A stretch of DNA of 64,000 nt from Amaricoccus sp. (GTDB taxonomy: Bacteria > Pseudomonadota > Alphaproteobacteria > Rhodobacterales > Rhodobacteraceae): NCBI RefSeq assembly GCF_017993425.1, contig NZ_JAGOMQ010000001.1, positions 1 through 64,000 of the forward strand, written 5' to 3'. The notes below the pieces were generated by a model. That model had not been told where the DNA came from and did not search any database. It worked only from the letters and a program-made list of their open reading frames with translations. Every line of letters begins with the position of its first letter. The stretch's first letter is position 1. Below, in pieces: positions 43,553 to 54,118 of the stretch. The position numbers and the translations under genes were made by a program.

Positions 43553-44890
43553 ATGCGCCTTACCCAGTACTTCCTGCCGGTCCTGCGGGAGACCCCGGCC
43601 GAGGCCCAGATCGCCAGCCACCGGCTGATGCTGCGGGCCGGGATGATCCGGCAGGCGTCGGCGGGGATCTACTCCTGGCTGCCGCTCGGCTACAAGGTGC
43701 TGCGCCGGCTGGAGCAGATCGTCCACGAGGAGCAGCAGCGCGCCGGGCACATCCCGCTGCTGATGCCGACGCTGCAATCGGCGGACCTGTGGCGGGAGAG
43801 CGGGCGCTACGACGATTACGGGGCGGAGATGCTGCGCATCAAGGACCGCCACCAGCGCGACATGCTCTACGGGCCGACCAACGAGGAGCTGATCACCGAC
43901 ATCTTCCGCTCGGCGGTGTCGAGCTACAAGGATCTGCCGCTGACGCTCTACCACATCCAGTGGAAGTTCCGCGACGAGATGCGCCCGCGCTTCGGCGTCA
44001 TGCGCGGCCGCGAGTTCCTGATGAAGGACGGCTACAACTTCGACCTGACCGTCGAGGACGCGCTGCACGCCTACAACCGCCACATGGTCAGCTACATCCG
44101 CACCTACGAGCGCATGGGGCTGAAGGCGATCCCGATGCGCGCCGACGGCGGGCCGATCGGCGGCGACCATACCCACGAGTTCCTGGTGCTGGCCCCGACC
44201 GGCGAGAGCGCGGTGTTCTACGACAAGGCCGTCACCGACCTGACGCTCGGCGACCGGGCGATCGACTTCCACGACCGCGGGCAGGTGGCGGAGATCGTCG
44301 CTACCTGGACGGCGCCCTACGCCCGCACCGACGAGCGGCACGACCCGGAGGCCTTCGGCCGCATCCCCGAGGAGCGCCGCGTCGAGGGCCGCGGCATCGA
44401 GGTCGGGCAGATCTTCTTCTTCGGGACCAAGTACTCCGAGCCGCTGAAGGCGATGGTGGTCAACGAGGCGGGCGAGCGCGTGCCGGTGCAGATGGGCAGC
44501 CACGGCATCGGCGTGTCGCGGCTGGTCGGCGCGCTGATCGAGGCCAACCACGACGACCGCGGCATCATCTGGCCGGAGGGGGTGACGCCCTTCCATGTCG
44601 GCATCGTCAACCTCAAGCAGGGCGACCCGGCCTGCGACGCGGCGAGCCTCGCCCTCTACGCCGGCCTGCGCGACGCCGGCCTCGACCCGCTCTACGACGA
44701 CCGCGAGGAACGGGCGGGCGCCAAGTTCGCCACGATGGACCTGATCGGCCTGCCCTGGCGGCTGACCGTCGGCCCGCGCGGGCTGGCAGCCGGCAAGGTC
44801 GAGCTGACCTCGCGCCGGAGCGGCGAGAGCGAGGAGATGACGGCCGAGGCGGCGGTCGAGCGGCTGCGCGGCATCTACGCCGGGGTCTGA
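43553..44890 (+). CDS. proS: Prolyl-tRNA synthetase (short alphaproteobacterial type)
   Basis: A 445-residue class II synthetase that charges tRNA-Pro. Motif blocks: [40 protein letters not shown] near 38, motif 2 [27 protein letters not shown] near 138, motif 3 [22 protein letters not shown] near 316, and the anticodon-binding domain from about 350 ([32 protein letters not shown]). As is usual for alphaproteobacteria it lacks the roughly 180-residue editing insert of E. coli ProS, hence the short length. ATG at 43553. Confidence 0.96.
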   Translation: MRLTQYFLPVLRETPAEAQIASHRLMLRAGMIRQASAGIYSWLPLGYKVLRRLEQIVHEEQQRAGHIPLLMPTLQSADLWRESGRYDDYGAEMLRIKDRHQRDMLYGPTNEELITDIFRSAVSSYKDLPLTLYHIQWKFRDEMRPRFGVMRGREFLMKDGYNFDLTVEDALHAYNRHMVSYIRTYERMGLKAIPMRADGGPIGGDHTHEFLVLAPTGESAVFYDKAVTDLTLGDRAIDFHDRGQVAEIVATWTAPYARTDERHDPEAFGRIPEERRVEGRGIEVGQIFFFGTKYSEPLKAMVVNEAGERVPVQMGSHGIGVSRLVGALIEANHDDRGIIWPEGVTPFHVGIVNLKQGDPACDAASLALYAGLRDAGLDPLYDDREERAGAKFATMDLIGLPWRLTVGPRGLAAGKVELTSRRSGESEEMTAEAAVERLRGIYAGV

Positions 44891-45120
44891 ACGGGACCTG
44901 GCGTCGCCTCCGTCGCCCCTGCGCGCCGGCGCGCTCCGGGACGACGACCGGGACGAAGCGGTGCGTCGCTATCGCCGGTCGAGGCGAGTTTCGTCCCGGC
45001 CTCCGACCCTCCCCCGCCCCGCCGGCGCACCAAACCCTGCGCCCGGGCCGCCTGCCGCGCACGCGGGCGCTTGCGCGCCGGCCCCGCTGGCCTAGAATCG
45101 CGCCGTCAGGAGACCGCGCG

Positions 45121-47322
45121 ATGCTGCAGACCGTTCCGACGCCCGACGTCGACGCCGACTTCCTCAACGCCCCGGCGCCGGCCGGGCGCGAGCTGCCGGA
45201 GTTCGACCCCGCGGGGCCCGACCGCTTCATCAACCGCGAGCTCAGCTGGCTCGCGTTCAACTGGCGCGTCATGGCCGAGGCGGAGAACCCGGCGACGCCG
45301 CTCCTGGAGCGGCTGCGCTTCCTGTCGATCTCGGGCTCCAACCTCGACGAGTTCTACTCCGTCCGCGTCGCCGGCCTGCGCGGGCTGGTGCGCGAGGGCG
45401 TCGCGGCGCAGAGCGCCGACCGGCTCTCCGCCGCCGAGCAGCTGCGCCGCATCGACGCGGACACCCGCGCGCTGATGCTGCGCCAGCAGGAATGCTGGGC
45501 GACGCTGCGCGAGCTGCTGCGCGTCGAGGGGATCGACATCCTGAGCCCCGCCGCCGTTCGCGCCGCCGACGTGCGCATGCTGGAGAGCTACTTCTTCGAG
45601 CAGGTGTTCCCGATCCTGTCGCCCCTCGCCATCGACCCGGCGCATCCGTTCCCCTTCATCGCCAACGGCGGCTTCGCCATGGGGCTGCAGCTGCGCCGCG
45701 AGGAGGACGGCGAGGTGCTGGAGGCGCTGCTGCCGGTGCCGGCGCAGGTGCCGCGGATGGTGGCGCTCGCGCCGGGGCCGAAGGGCGAGGTGCGCTTCCT
45801 GCCGCTCGAGGGGCTGCTCGAGCTGTTCCTCGACCGGCTGTTCCCCGGCTACGCCGTGCTCGGGACCTGCGCCTTCCGGGTGCTGCGCGACAGCGATCTC
45901 GAGGTCGAGGAGGAGGCCGAGGACCTCGTGCGCGAGTTCGAGACGGCGCTGAAGCGCCGCCGCCGCGGCGAGGTGATCCGCATGAAGATCACCGCCGACG
46001 CGCCGACGGACCTGCGCAAGCTGATCGTCCACGCGCTCGGGGTCGCCAACGACGAGGCGATCGACGTGCCGGGCATCATCGGCCTCGGCGACCTCGCCGA
46101 GCTCTGCCGGCTGCCGCGGCCCGACCTGCTCTGGCCGCCGTTCACGCCGCGGGCGCCCGAGCGGGTGACGGACTTCGAGGGCGACATCTTCGCGGCGATC
46201 CGCCAGAAGGACATGCTGCTGCACCACCCCTACGAGTCCTTCGGGATCGTGGTCGGCTTCCTGCAGCGCGCCGCGCGGGACCCGGACGTGGTGGCGATCA
46301 AGCAGACGCTCTACCGCACCTCGCGCGACAGCCCGATCGTGCAGGCGCTCTGCGAGGCGGCGGAGGACGGCAAGTCGGTCACCGCGCTCGTCGAGCTGAA
46401 GGCGCGCTTCGACGAGGCGGCGAACATCCGGCAGAGCCGGCGGCTGGAGCGGGCCGGGGCGCAGGTGGTCTACGGCTTCATCGACTGGAAGACCCACGCC
46501 AAGATCTCGACCGTGGTCCGGCGCGAGAGCGGGGAGCTCGTCACCTACACGCATTTCGGCACCGGGAACTACCATCCCGGGACCGCGGGCATCTACACCG
46601 ACCTGTCGCTCTTCACCTGCGACCGGGCGCTGGGGCGCGACGCGACCAAGGTCTTCAACTACGTGACCGGCTACGTGAAGCCGGTCGAGCTCGAGAACCT
46701 CGCGATCTCGCCGCACATGATCAAGCCGCGCATCCTCGCCGGGCTGGAGGCGGAGATGGAGCACGCCCGCGCCGGGCGGCCGGCGCATGTCTGGGTGAAG
46801 CTCAACGCGGTGACCGACCCGACCGTCATCGACGCGCTCTACGCCGCGAGCGGGGCGGGGGTGAAGATCGACATGGTGGTGCGCGGCATCTGCTCGCTGC
46901 GCGCCGGGGTGAAGGGGCTCTCGGACAACATCCGGGTGAAGTCGATCATCGGCCGGTTCCTCGAGCATTCCCGCATCGTCTGCTTCGGCGACGGCCACGG
47001 CCTGCCCTCGCCGCAGGCGCGGGTCTACATCTCCTCGGCCGACTGGATGGAGCGCAACCTCGACCGGCGCATCGAGACGCTGGTGGAGATCGTCAACCCG
47101 ACGGTGCATGCGCAGATCATCGACCAGATCATGGCGGCGAACATGGCCGACCAGGCGCAGAGCTGGGTGGCGCAGCCCGACGGCTCCTATCGCCGCCACA
47201 CCCCGACCGACGACGAGCCGCTGTTCTCCTGCCACCGCTTCTTCATGGAGAACCCCTCTCTCTCCGGCCGCGGCCGCGCCGGCGCCCGCGACGTGATCAG
47301 CCTCGTCCGCAGCCCGGGCTAG
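45121..47322 (+). CDS. ppk: Polyphosphate kinase 1
   Basis: A 733-residue enzyme that reversibly makes inorganic polyphosphate from ATP. N domain: [20 protein letters not shown] near 38 and [22 protein letters not shown] near 65. The head domain is in the middle ([16 protein letters not shown]). The catalytic C domains hold [14 protein letters not shown]-like [20 protein letters not shown] near 423, [11 protein letters not shown], the phospho-histidine region [20 protein letters not shown] near 475, and [17 protein letters not shown] near 618 with the second His. AGGAG precedes the ATG. No ppx or phosphate genes adjacent. The 230 bp upstream contain no gene. Confidence 0.96.
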   Translation: MLQTVPTPDVDADFLNAPAPAGRELPEFDPAGPDRFINRELSWLAFNWRVMAEAENPATPLLERLRFLSISGSNLDEFYSVRVAGLRGLVREGVAAQSADRLSAAEQLRRIDADTRALMLRQQECWATLRELLRVEGIDILSPAAVRAADVRMLESYFFEQVFPILSPLAIDPAHPFPFIANGGFAMGLQLRREEDGEVLEALLPVPAQVPRMVALAPGPKGEVRFLPLEGLLELFLDRLFPGYAVLGTCAFRVLRDSDLEVEEEAEDLVREFETALKRRRRGEVIRMKITADAPTDLRKLIVHALGVANDEAIDVPGIIGLGDLAELCRLPRPDLLWPPFTPRAPERVTDFEGDIFAAIRQKDMLLHHPYESFGIVVGFLQRAARDPDVVAIKQTLYRTSRDSPIVQALCEAAEDGKSVTALVELKARFDEAANIRQSRRLERAGAQVVYGFIDWKTHAKISTVVRRESGELVTYTHFGTGNYHPGTAGIYTDLSLFTCDRALGRDATKVFNYVTGYVKPVELENLAISPHMIKPRILAGLEAEMEHARAGRPAHVWVKLNAVTDPTVIDALYAASGAGVKIDMVVRGICSLRAGVKGLSDNIRVKSIIGRFLEHSRIVCFGDGHGLPSPQARVYISSADWMERNLDRRIETLVEIVNPTVHAQIIDQIMAANMADQAQSWVAQPDGSYRRHTPTDDEPLFSCHRFFMENPSLSGRGRAGARDVISLVRSPG

Positions 47323-47510
47323 GGAGCCGCTGACGGGAGGCGGGGAAATGTCGCACCGTGCGGCAGGGGTCAAGCTGTTGATCTAAATGTATAACCCTGA
47401 GCAGATAGATTTTATTTCGCGGACGATGACCCCGTTCCGCTGTGCCGGGGGATCGCACCCGAGGCCGTCCGCCGGGCCTGCCCGCCCCCGCCCGCCTTCG
47501 GCCGGGTGCA

Positions 47511-48092
47511 TCAGCCCTCGCGGGCGCGATGGGCGGTCTCGGCGTCCACGGGCTCGCGGAGGGCGGCGAGGAGGGGGTGGCGGTCGGTGTGCTCGCGGCC
47601 GTAGCCGAGGTTGAAGGCGTAGTCGAAGCCGGCCGGGTTGGCGCCCTCGACATGCTGCAGGCAGGTCTCGATCCGGTCGAGCCCCTTGACCAGCCGCGCC
47701 TCCGGGGTCTCGGCCGCCGCGCATTCCTTCCAGAGCACACGGATCCGCGCCGCCGGGCCCGGCGGCAGCGAAGCGGCGATCGCCGCCACGTCGGCCCGCT
47801 CGGCCGCCGTCTTGTCGGCGCCACCCTGCAGCGGCGCCGGGATGTCGCCGCGGATCGCCTCGCCGAGGTCGTGGACGAGCAGGAGCTGCAGGAGCCGCTT
47901 GTGGTCGATCCCGGGCAGCTCGTCCTCCAGCGCCACCGCCATCAGCGCCAGCCGCCAGGAATGCTCCGCCACGCTCTCCCGCCGCCCCTCCCGCGTCCAG
48001 GAGTTGCGCGTCACGTCCTTGAGACGTCCCGCCTTGCGGAAGAAGGCGAGGAACCGTCCGACGGCGGTGGTGGCGGTGGTGGCGCTGGTCAT
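47511..48092 (-). CDS. HD-domain phosphohydrolase (YfbR/HDDC2-like)
   Basis: A 193-residue metal-dependent phosphohydrolase. The HD signature is present: the first His in SVAEHSWRLALMAVALEDEL near 42 and the HD pair in LLVHDLGEAIRGDIPAP near 72, with the last Asp in VKGLDRIETCLQH near 133. The arrangement fits the YfbR/HDDC2 group, which acts as 5'-deoxynucleotidase. It converges with ppk across a 188-bp gap that holds a small GTCGCAC/GTGCGGC hairpin and an AT-rich patch but no gene. Confidence 0.85.
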   Translation of the reverse strand: MTSATTATTAVGRFLAFFRKAGRLKDVTRNSWTREGRRESVAEHSWRLALMAVALEDELPGIDHKRLLQLLLVHDLGEAIRGDIPAPLQGGADKTAAERADVAAIAASLPPGPAARIRVLWKECAAAETPEARLVKGLDRIETCLQHVEGANPAGFDYAFNLGYGREHTDRHPLLAALREPVDAETAHRAREG

Positions 48093-48279
48093 CGGCGTCT
48101 CCGCGTGGCGCCGCCCCGGGGCGCCGCGGCGTCCCTATGCCGCGCGCGCCATCCGCGCAAGCTCTCGCCGCCGCCGACCGGGCGGACGGAGCGATCGAAG
48201 CCGCGGGGCCGCCGGGTGGGCAGCGTGCCGGGGGCGGCAAGGGGCGGTCCGGGCGGTTGAAGTCGGGCGGGCGGTCGGG

Positions 48280-48341
48280 CCGGTCACCGCTCCGCGGCGA
48301 GCAGGTTGACATGCGCATGTCACCCTGCGGGCGCCGTCGCG
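48280..48341 (-). repeat. 60-bp palindrome-centred repeat, copy 1
   Basis: Inverted relative to copies 2 and 3. The centre TTGACATGCGCATGTCACC (48306-48324) belongs to a 28-bp palindrome (48301-48328) with one mismatch. The shared flank, read on the minus strand, is CGCGACGGCGCCCGC. It lies in the 456-bp gap upstream of the HD gene and downstream of lysS; no gene is supported in the rest of 48093-48548. Confidence 0.7.
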
Positions 48342-48548
48342 AGGCGAGACGCCGCCGCTGGTCGACCCTGCCGCCTCCATCACATAGCGTGCGCGCGGGA
48401 GAGTTCGTGCGGGGGCGGAGAACGCGCCGGCCCGGCTTCCGCGGGCGAACGTCCGGGCGACGCCCGGCTGCCCGACAGGGCACGAAGCTCCGCCGGCGGG
48501 GCGACGGCGCCGGACGGATCCGGGCCCGCGGTCGACGGGAGCGGGCGT

Positions 48549-50159
48549 TCAGGAATCCTGCGCGGCCGGCTCCCCGGCGGGGGGCGCGAGGCGGCCGGCG
48601 AGGGCGGCGTCGATCAGGGCCACCGTCTCCGGCAGCCCATAGAGCGCCACGAAGCCGCCGAAGCGGGGGCCCTGCCCGGCGCCGAGGAGGACCTCGTAGA
48701 GCGCGCCGAACCAGAGGCGGAGCGGGTCGAAGCCGTGGGCGCGGCCGACCTCGTAGAGCATCGCCTGCAGGGCCTCGGGCTCGGCGGGGCCGTCCCAGGC
48801 GGCGAGGCGGGCGCGCAGGTCGGCGAGCGCCGCCGCCTCGCGGGCGTCGGGGGCGCGGTGGCGCTTCGTCGGCCGCACCTGATCGCGGAAGTAGCGCACC
48901 GCGTAGTCGGCCGCGGCGTCGAGGCCGGGATGGCTTTCCGGGCTCGCGCCGGGGGCGTACTTGCGGATGAAGCCCCAGAGCACGCCCTTGTCGCCGGCGT
49001 TGGCGGCGCTGGCGAGGTTCAGCAGCATCGAGTAGGGCGCCTCCATGTCGGAGGCGGGCGGTCGGCCGGCATGGATGTGCCAGGCCGGGTTCTCCAGCCG
49101 CGCCGCAGCGTCCTGCCCCGGCCAGGCCCGCAGGTGCGCGTCGTACTCGTCCATCGCCTTCGGGATGACGTCGAAATGCAGCCGCTTCGCCGTGCGCGGC
49201 TTTCCGTACATGAAATGCCCGAGCGATTGCGGGCTCGCATAGGTCAGCCACTCGTCGATCGAGAGGCCGTTGCCCTTGGACTTGGAGATCTTCTGGCCCT
49301 TCTCGTCGAGGAAGAGCTCGTAGATCATGTGCTGCGGCGCCCGCCCGCCGAGGATCTCGCAGATCCGGTCGTAGATCGGCGCGTTGGTGGCGTGGTCCTT
49401 GCCGAACATCTCGAAATCGACGTCGAGCGCCGCCCAGCGGGCGCCGAAGTCGGGCTTCCATTGCAGCTTGACGTTGCCGCCGGTGACCGGGAGCGTCGTC
49501 TCGGTCCCGTCCTCGTCGTCGAAGGTGATCGTGCCCTCCGCGGCGTTCACCTCCTTCAGCGGCACGTAGAGCACGCGCCCGGTCTGCGGGCTGATCGGCA
49601 GGAAGCAGGAATAGGTCTGCTGGCGCTCCTCGCGGAGCGACCGGAGCATGACCTCCATGATCGCGTCGTAGCGCTCGGCGGCGCGGCGCAGGATCGCGTC
49701 GAAGCGGCCGGACCTGTAGAAATCGGTCGCCGAGATGAACTCGTACTCGAAGCCGAAGGTGTCGAGGAAGCGCCGCAGCATGGCGTTGTTGTGGGCGCCG
49801 AAGCTCTCGTGCTCGCCGAAGGGGTCGGGCACGGCGGTCAGCGGCTGCTGGAGGTGGGCGCGCAGCATCTCCGGGTGGGGCACGTTGTCCGGGACCTTGC
49901 GCATCCCGTCCATGTCGTCCGAGAAGCAGATCAGCCGGGTCGGGATGTCGGAGATCGTCTCGAAGGCGCGCCGCACCATCGTGGTGCGCGCCACCTCGCC
50001 GAAGGTGCCGATATGCGGCAGGCCGGAAGGGCCGTAGCCGGTCTCGAAGAGGGCATGGCCCTTGGCGGGCGGGTTGGCCTCGAGCCGGGCGAGGAGGCGG
50101 CGCGCCTCCTCGAAGGGCCAGGCCTTCGCCTCCAGCGCCAGTCCGCGCAGCTCGTCCAT
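48549..50159 (-). CDS. lysS: Lysyl-tRNA synthetase, class I (archaeal type)
   Basis: A 536-residue class I synthetase that charges tRNA-Lys; alphaproteobacteria commonly use this archaeal-type form rather than the class II enzyme. HIGH-type motif is [15 protein letters not shown] near residue 41, and KMSKS-type motif is [16 protein letters not shown] near 285. Other blocks are [17 protein letters not shown] near 75, [15 protein letters not shown] near 135 and [17 protein letters not shown] near 252. The C-terminal helical anticodon-recognition part is normal. ATG at 50159 follows a GGGCGAACCC stretch without a strong Shine-Dalgarno. Confidence 0.95.
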   Translation of the reverse strand: MDELRGLALEAKAWPFEEARRLLARLEANPPAKGHALFETGYGPSGLPHIGTFGEVARTTMVRRAFETISDIPTRLICFSDDMDGMRKVPDNVPHPEMLRAHLQQPLTAVPDPFGEHESFGAHNNAMLRRFLDTFGFEYEFISATDFYRSGRFDAILRRAAERYDAIMEVMLRSLREERQQTYSCFLPISPQTGRVLYVPLKEVNAAEGTITFDDEDGTETTLPVTGGNVKLQWKPDFGARWAALDVDFEMFGKDHATNAPIYDRICEILGGRAPQHMIYELFLDEKGQKISKSKGNGLSIDEWLTYASPQSLGHFMYGKPRTAKRLHFDVIPKAMDEYDAHLRAWPGQDAAARLENPAWHIHAGRPPASDMEAPYSMLLNLASAANAGDKGVLWGFIRKYAPGASPESHPGLDAAADYAVRYFRDQVRPTKRHRAPDAREAAALADLRARLAAWDGPAEPEALQAMLYEVGRAHGFDPLRLWFGALYEVLLGAGQGPRFGGFVALYGLPETVALIDAALAGRLAPPAGEPAAQDS

Positions 50160-50275
50160 GGGTTCGCCCTCCGCCGTCGCGGCCTCAGGTAGCCGCGGCG
50201 GGCGGGAGGGTCAATGCGAGCGGGAGGCGCGCCCGGGCGCGTGGGGCGAGGGGCGGAGACGCAAGCGGCAGGGTG

Positions 50276-50336
50276 CGCGACGGCGCCCGCAGGTCGGGAC
50301 GCGCATGTCAGCCGGTCGACGCGGAGCGGCGGCGGC
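50276..50336 (+). repeat. 60-bp palindrome-centred repeat, copy 2 (degenerate)
   Basis: Starts CGCGACGGCGCCCGC like the others and ends GTCGACGCGGAGCGGC, but the left arm of the palindrome is mutated (GGTCGGGACGCGCATGTCAG). It lies in the 392-bp gap upstream of lysS and the gene at 50552. No gene is supported in the rest of 50160-50551. Confidence 0.65.
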
Positions 50337-50551
50337 GCTTGCGTGCGGCCCCCCGCCCGTGCCTTGACGCCGACCGCGCCCGGCCGTGCGCGCGCTCCGC
50401 CGCCGGCCGGCATAGGCCGGACCTCCGGCGCCGGATGCGATCCCCGCGAGGGCGGCCGGCGCGGCGCAAGGCGCGCGCGTCCGGGAAGGGCGGCTTGATC
50501 GCGCGGGGCTTCGGGCGCAGGGTCGGGGGGAGGCCGTCTGCGAGGGGTCCG

Positions 50552-51739
50552 ATGCGCCTGATCGCCGTGCTTGCGCTGCTCGTGGCCGCCGGAGGCGCGG
50601 CGGCGGAGACGACCTGCCCGACCTCGGCCGAGGGGTTCGCCCGGCCGGTCGAGACGCACCCGACCGTCTGGTCGTTCACCGAGGGCCCCGACCGCGTCGC
50701 CGTCGGGCTCGCGCCGTCCTGGGTGCGGTTCGACGCGCTCGGCGGCGACGACGCCGTCTTCGTCGTCGCGCCCGCCGCCAGCGCCACGGTGACGGCGGGG
50801 GCCGGGGCCGACGTGGTGGTGGTCTGCGCGCTGCGCGAGGCGTCGCTGCAGATCAACGTCGGCGAGGACGAGGCGGTGGTGGGCGACGGCGCGCCCGACC
50901 TGATCGTGATCGAGCCCGGGCTCTTCCTCGGCGCCCCGCCGGGGGTGACGATCCAGATCATGGTGCAGGGCTTCACCAAGGGGCAGGATCGCATCCGCCT
51001 GCGCCTGCCGCCCGGGGTGACGCCGCAGGTCACGCCCCGCCCGGGGGTGACCTTGCGCGCCGGCCCGCTCCAGTTCCTGATCGCCCCGGTCGACGACCCG
51101 ATGCCGGCCGGGGCCGAGAGCTTCGAGATCGAGCAGGTCGCGGCGGCGGCCCCGAACCCCTGGCCGGCGGTCGCGCCGGCGTTCTCCGGCTACGACCCCG
51201 GGCTCGGCTGCGCCTCGGCGCCGCCGGCTGCGGCCGTCCCGGCGCGGCTGGCGGACGGGTTCGCGATCTTCGCGCCCTCGGCCGGGCCGCTGCGCATCGA
51301 GGTGGCCGACGACGTCGTCCCGCAGGCGAGCGACGCGGCGGACCGGCTGCTCGCCTTCGGCGGGCTGCTGGTCTCCGCCGGCGCGGGCGCGGACCAGATC
51401 GTGGTCTGCGACTTCGCCGGCGACACCTTCACGGTCCATGCCGGGCCGGGGTCGGTTCCGGGGCTCGACCTCGACCCGGACACCATCGTGATCGACGCGG
51501 GGCGCCTGCAGGGCCCGCCGCGGCGGCTGACCATCCTCAACGTCAACCCGGTCAACGACCGCGTGGTGCTGCGCGTGCCGCCGGGGCTGGAGCCCGCCTT
51601 CGAGAAGCCGCGCTTCGGCATGGGCTTCCTGCGGGTCGGCACGCTCGAGGTCCACGCGATGGCGCAGATCTGGGAGCGGGGGCTCGACTACGAGCTCGAC
51701 CACGCCGCCTTCGCCGTCGACCGGGTGGCGGCGCCGTGA
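50552..51739 (+). CDS. Exported protein made of two similar halves, unknown function
   Basis: A 395-residue protein that I do not recognise. Residues 1-18 are a signal peptide (MRLIAVLALLVAAGGAAA). The mature part appears to be two tandem units of about 180-190 residues: unit 1 has CPTSAEGFARPVE ... VTAGAGADVVVVC ... DLIVIEPGLFLGAPPG ... DRIRLRLPPGV, unit 2 has CASAPPAAAVPARL ... VSAGAGADQIVVC ... DTIVIDAGRLQGPPRR ... DRVVLRVPPGL. The paired Cys in each unit may form disulfides. The GAGAD turns recall RTX/beta-roll motifs but do not repeat as nonapeptides. It is probably beta-rich and periplasmic or secreted. GAGGGG precedes the ATG. Converges with the next gene. Confidence 0.75.
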   Translation: MRLIAVLALLVAAGGAAAETTCPTSAEGFARPVETHPTVWSFTEGPDRVAVGLAPSWVRFDALGGDDAVFVVAPAASATVTAGAGADVVVVCALREASLQINVGEDEAVVGDGAPDLIVIEPGLFLGAPPGVTIQIMVQGFTKGQDRIRLRLPPGVTPQVTPRPGVTLRAGPLQFLIAPVDDPMPAGAESFEIEQVAAAAPNPWPAVAPAFSGYDPGLGCASAPPAAAVPARLADGFAIFAPSAGPLRIEVADDVVPQASDAADRLLAFGGLLVSAGAGADQIVVCDFAGDTFTVHAGPGSVPGLDLDPDTIVIDAGRLQGPPRRLTILNVNPVNDRVVLRVPPGLEPAFEKPRFGMGFLRVGTLEVHAMAQIWERGLDYELDHAAFAVDRVAAP

Positions 51740-51770
51740 GTCGGGCCGCCGTGAGTCAGGCCGCCGGGAG

Positions 51771-52841
51771 TCAGGCCGCCGGGAGCCAGACCTCGACGCG
51801 GCCGCGCGGCAGGTTGCGGTAGCGCCCGGCGAGCGAGATCGTCGCGAAGGGCTGGCCGAAGGCCGCCTGCAACGCCTCGGCGAGGCGGGCGGCGCAGTCG
51901 GCCTGCTCGGGCCAGTAGAAGCGCACGTCGCCGGCGGTGCGGGCGGCGTCGACGAGCTCGAGCCCCTCGGCCACCTGCCAGCCGGCGGCGAGCAGCAGGT
52001 CGCGGGCCTCGGCGGCGCGGGGACGCGCGGGCGGGGCGACGAACTGGATGTAGACGACGGGGGGCGCGGCGCCGCAGGCCTCGCCCGGCCCGAGCGCCGC
52101 GGTCGGCGCGGGCGTGTCGGGCCGCGGCGCGTCGGTCGCGGTCTCCGGCACCGATTCCGGGCTGGGCTCGGCCGGGGCCGCGACGGGCGGCGCGAGCGGG
52201 CCGCCGGTCCAGGTCTCGGGCAGCGCCACCTCCGCGGGCATGGGCGGCATCGCGGCGGCGGCGAGGCGGGTCGCCTCGCCCTGGCACTGCGCCTGGGCGA
52301 AGGTGGCCAGCAGCAGCCGGCAGTCCGTCCACATCAGCGGCCACGCATACCAGGAGAGGTCGGCGCCGAGCCGCGGGCAGTCGGAGGCGGCGCCGCCCGC
52401 GCCGGCCGCGGCGAGGGCGGTGGATTGCAGCGCGTCGAGCGAGCTGCCGCCCTGCGCCGCCAGCCGCTCGATCTGCGCGCCGATGGCGTCGGCGATCGGC
52501 TTGACGCTGCGCCGCGCCGTCTCGTCGCCGGCAAGGCGGCCGGCCTCGGCGACGTAGTAGCCGAGCGCGGCGCAGAAGGCGTGCTCGGGATAGGTGGCGC
52601 GGAACTCGACCAGCGTGCTGTGCGGGTCGGCGCGGAAGGCGGCGAGGTGCTCGGCGTCCTTCGCCTCCTCGACCGCCTGCCGGTTGATGTCGAGCTGCTT
52701 GCGGCGCTGGTCGTCGAAGCCGAACCACAGCGCGGTGGCGGCGGCGATCGCGGCGACGACGACCTGCCATTGCTGGAGGAGCGCCCCGAGATCGCCGAGG
52801 ATCCCGCCCTTCTTCTCGCCCGCCCCCTTCTCGCCCGCCAT
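51771..52841 (-). CDS. Single-pass membrane protein with LytR_C-like C-terminal domain, unknown
   Basis: A 356-residue protein. The ATG at 52841 (GGGGGCGG upstream) starts a short basic region and one membrane helix at about residues 24-42 (WQVVVAAIAAATALWFGF). A helical periplasmic part contains four cysteines, then a Pro/Ala/Thr linker (residues 200-255). The last 100 residues (VVYIQFVAPPARPRAAEARD, DVRFYWPEQADCAARLAEAL, NLPRGRVEVWLP) resemble the LytR_C fold, in which residues before a VRYF motif form a compact sheet domain found in envelope proteins. I infer an envelope role; no enzyme motif is seen. Followed on the plus side by converging 50552 gene. Confidence 0.65.
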   Translation of the reverse strand: MAGEKGAGEKKGGILGDLGALLQQWQVVVAAIAAATALWFGFDDQRRKQLDINRQAVEEAKDAEHLAAFRADPHSTLVEFRATYPEHAFCAALGYYVAEAGRLAGDETARRSVKPIADAIGAQIERLAAQGGSSLDALQSTALAAAGAGGAASDCPRLGADLSWYAWPLMWTDCRLLLATFAQAQCQGEATRLAAAAMPPMPAEVALPETWTGGPLAPPVAAPAEPSPESVPETATDAPRPDTPAPTAALGPGEACGAAPPVVYIQFVAPPARPRAAEARDLLLAAGWQVAEGLELVDAARTAGDVRFYWPEQADCAARLAEALQAAFGQPFATISLAGRYRNLPRGRVEVWLPAA

Positions 52842-52983
52842 CGCCGCCCCCGAAGCCGACGGCGGCAGGATACACCCGATCCACCCGCGGCGCGAGCAGG
52901 ACGGCGGGGGCGGCGTCGGGTGGCGTCGGGGCGGGCCGGAGATCAAGCCGTTGGGGCCGCCCGGAAAAGCGGCGCCGGCGGCG

Positions 52984-53721
52984 CTACTGGCCGGCGGCCT
53001 CGACGATCGGGGCGAAGTCCGCGGCCTTGAGCGAGGCGCCGCCGACGAGGGCGCCGTCGACGTTCGCGACGGCGAAGATCGCGGCGGCGTTGCCCGGCTT
53101 GACCGAGCCGCCGTAGAGCAGGCGCACGCCGGCGGCCGCCGCGGCGCCGAGGCGATCCGCCAGGCGGGCGCGCAGGAAGTCGTGGACCTCGCCGATCTCC
53201 GCGAGGCTGGGGGTGCGGCCGGAGCCGATCGCCCAGACCGGCTCGTAGGCGATCACGAGGCTCGCCGCCGTGGCCCCGTCGGGGATCGAGCCGGCGAGCT
53301 GGCGGCCGACGACGGCGAGGGCCTCGCCCGCGTCGCGCTCGGCCTCGGTCTCGCCGACGCAGACGATCGCCGTCAGCCCGGCGCGCCAGGCGGCCGCGGC
53401 CTTGGCGGCGACGTCGGCGTCGCTCTCGCCGTGGTCGGCGCGGCGCTCGGAATGGCCGAGGATCACCGCCGTCGCGCCGGCGTCGGCCAGCATCTCCGCG
53501 GCGACGTCGCCGGTATGCGCGCCGGAGGCGTCCGCGTGGCAGTCCTGCCCGCCCAGCGGCCAGCCGCGCCCGGCGAGCCCGGCGAGGAGCGTCGCCGGCG
53601 GGCAGATCAGCACGTCGCAGCCGGGGGCAGGCAGCGCCGCGGTCAGCGCGTCGAGCACCGCGGCCGAGGCCTTCGTCCCGTTCATCTTCCAGTTTCCGGC
53701 GACGAGCTTCTTCGGCGGCAT
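52984..53721 (-). CDS. tpiA: Triose-phosphate isomerase
   Basis: A 245-residue TIM-barrel enzyme interconverting dihydroxyacetone phosphate and glyceraldehyde 3-phosphate. Active-site residues are all present: Lys in VAGNWKMNG near residue 11, His in [15 protein letters not shown] near 93, and catalytic Glu in [16 protein letters not shown] near 161. The phosphate-gripper [14 protein letters not shown] is near 207. The ATG at 53721 fits the family N-terminus. Likely monocistronic. Confidence 0.97.
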   Translation of the reverse strand: MPPKKLVAGNWKMNGTKASAAVLDALTAALPAPGCDVLICPPATLLAGLAGRGWPLGGQDCHADASGAHTGDVAAEMLADAGATAVILGHSERRADHGESDADVAAKAAAAWRAGLTAIVCVGETEAERDAGEALAVVGRQLAGSIPDGATAASLVIAYEPVWAIGSGRTPSLAEIGEVHDFLRARLADRLGAAAAAGVRLLYGGSVKPGNAAAIFAVANVDGALVGGASLKAADFAPIVEAAGQ

Positions 53722-53860
53722 GGGCGGGACTCCGGGCGCGAGGGACGACGCCGGCCCGGGTAGCAGAGCCGTCCCCGGAGGGGAAGGGCCGGCGCCCTCG
53801 GGAGAAGCGCCGGCCTCGGGGAGGCGCGCGGGCGCGCCCCCCGCTCGGCCGCCGCTCGCG

Positions 53861-53943
53861 ACCGGCCGCCTTTGCGGCCGGCCGCCCGGAGCGGCCGCAA
53901 GCGGCCGCGAGTCTTCCTTTTCTCCCCGCCCTTTGGCGGGGAG
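53861..53943. repeat. Cluster of three GC-rich hairpins upstream of tpiA
   Basis: Three perfect short stems follow each other: GGCCGC/GCGGCC around TTT near 53864-53880, CGGCCGC/GCGGCCG around AA at 53892-53907, and CTCCCCGCC/GGCGGGGAG around CTTT (53922-53943). They occupy the middle of the 397-bp gap 53722-54118, which has no supported gene. They could be insulators, mRNA 5' structures for tpiA, or slipped-strand expansions. Confidence 0.45.
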
Positions 53944-54118
53944 GCGCCTGCTCGATAGGGTTTCAAGCCAGTATGAACGCCTGAAGGGGGATCGCGGCGC
54001 CGGAGCCGCGCCGGGGGCCGGCGGCGGGGATGCGGCGGGCGGCGTTCATCCTCCGTTTACGCCCGCCATGCTAGCCGGCGCGCTTCGGCCGCGGGCGCGG
54101 CCCGGGACAGGAGCCCCC

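Noticed and set aside
47323-47510. Small gene between ppk and the HD gene
   Set aside because: Frames there have no ribosome site and read as shadows of the opposite strand; only a short hairpin and AT-rich patch are visible.
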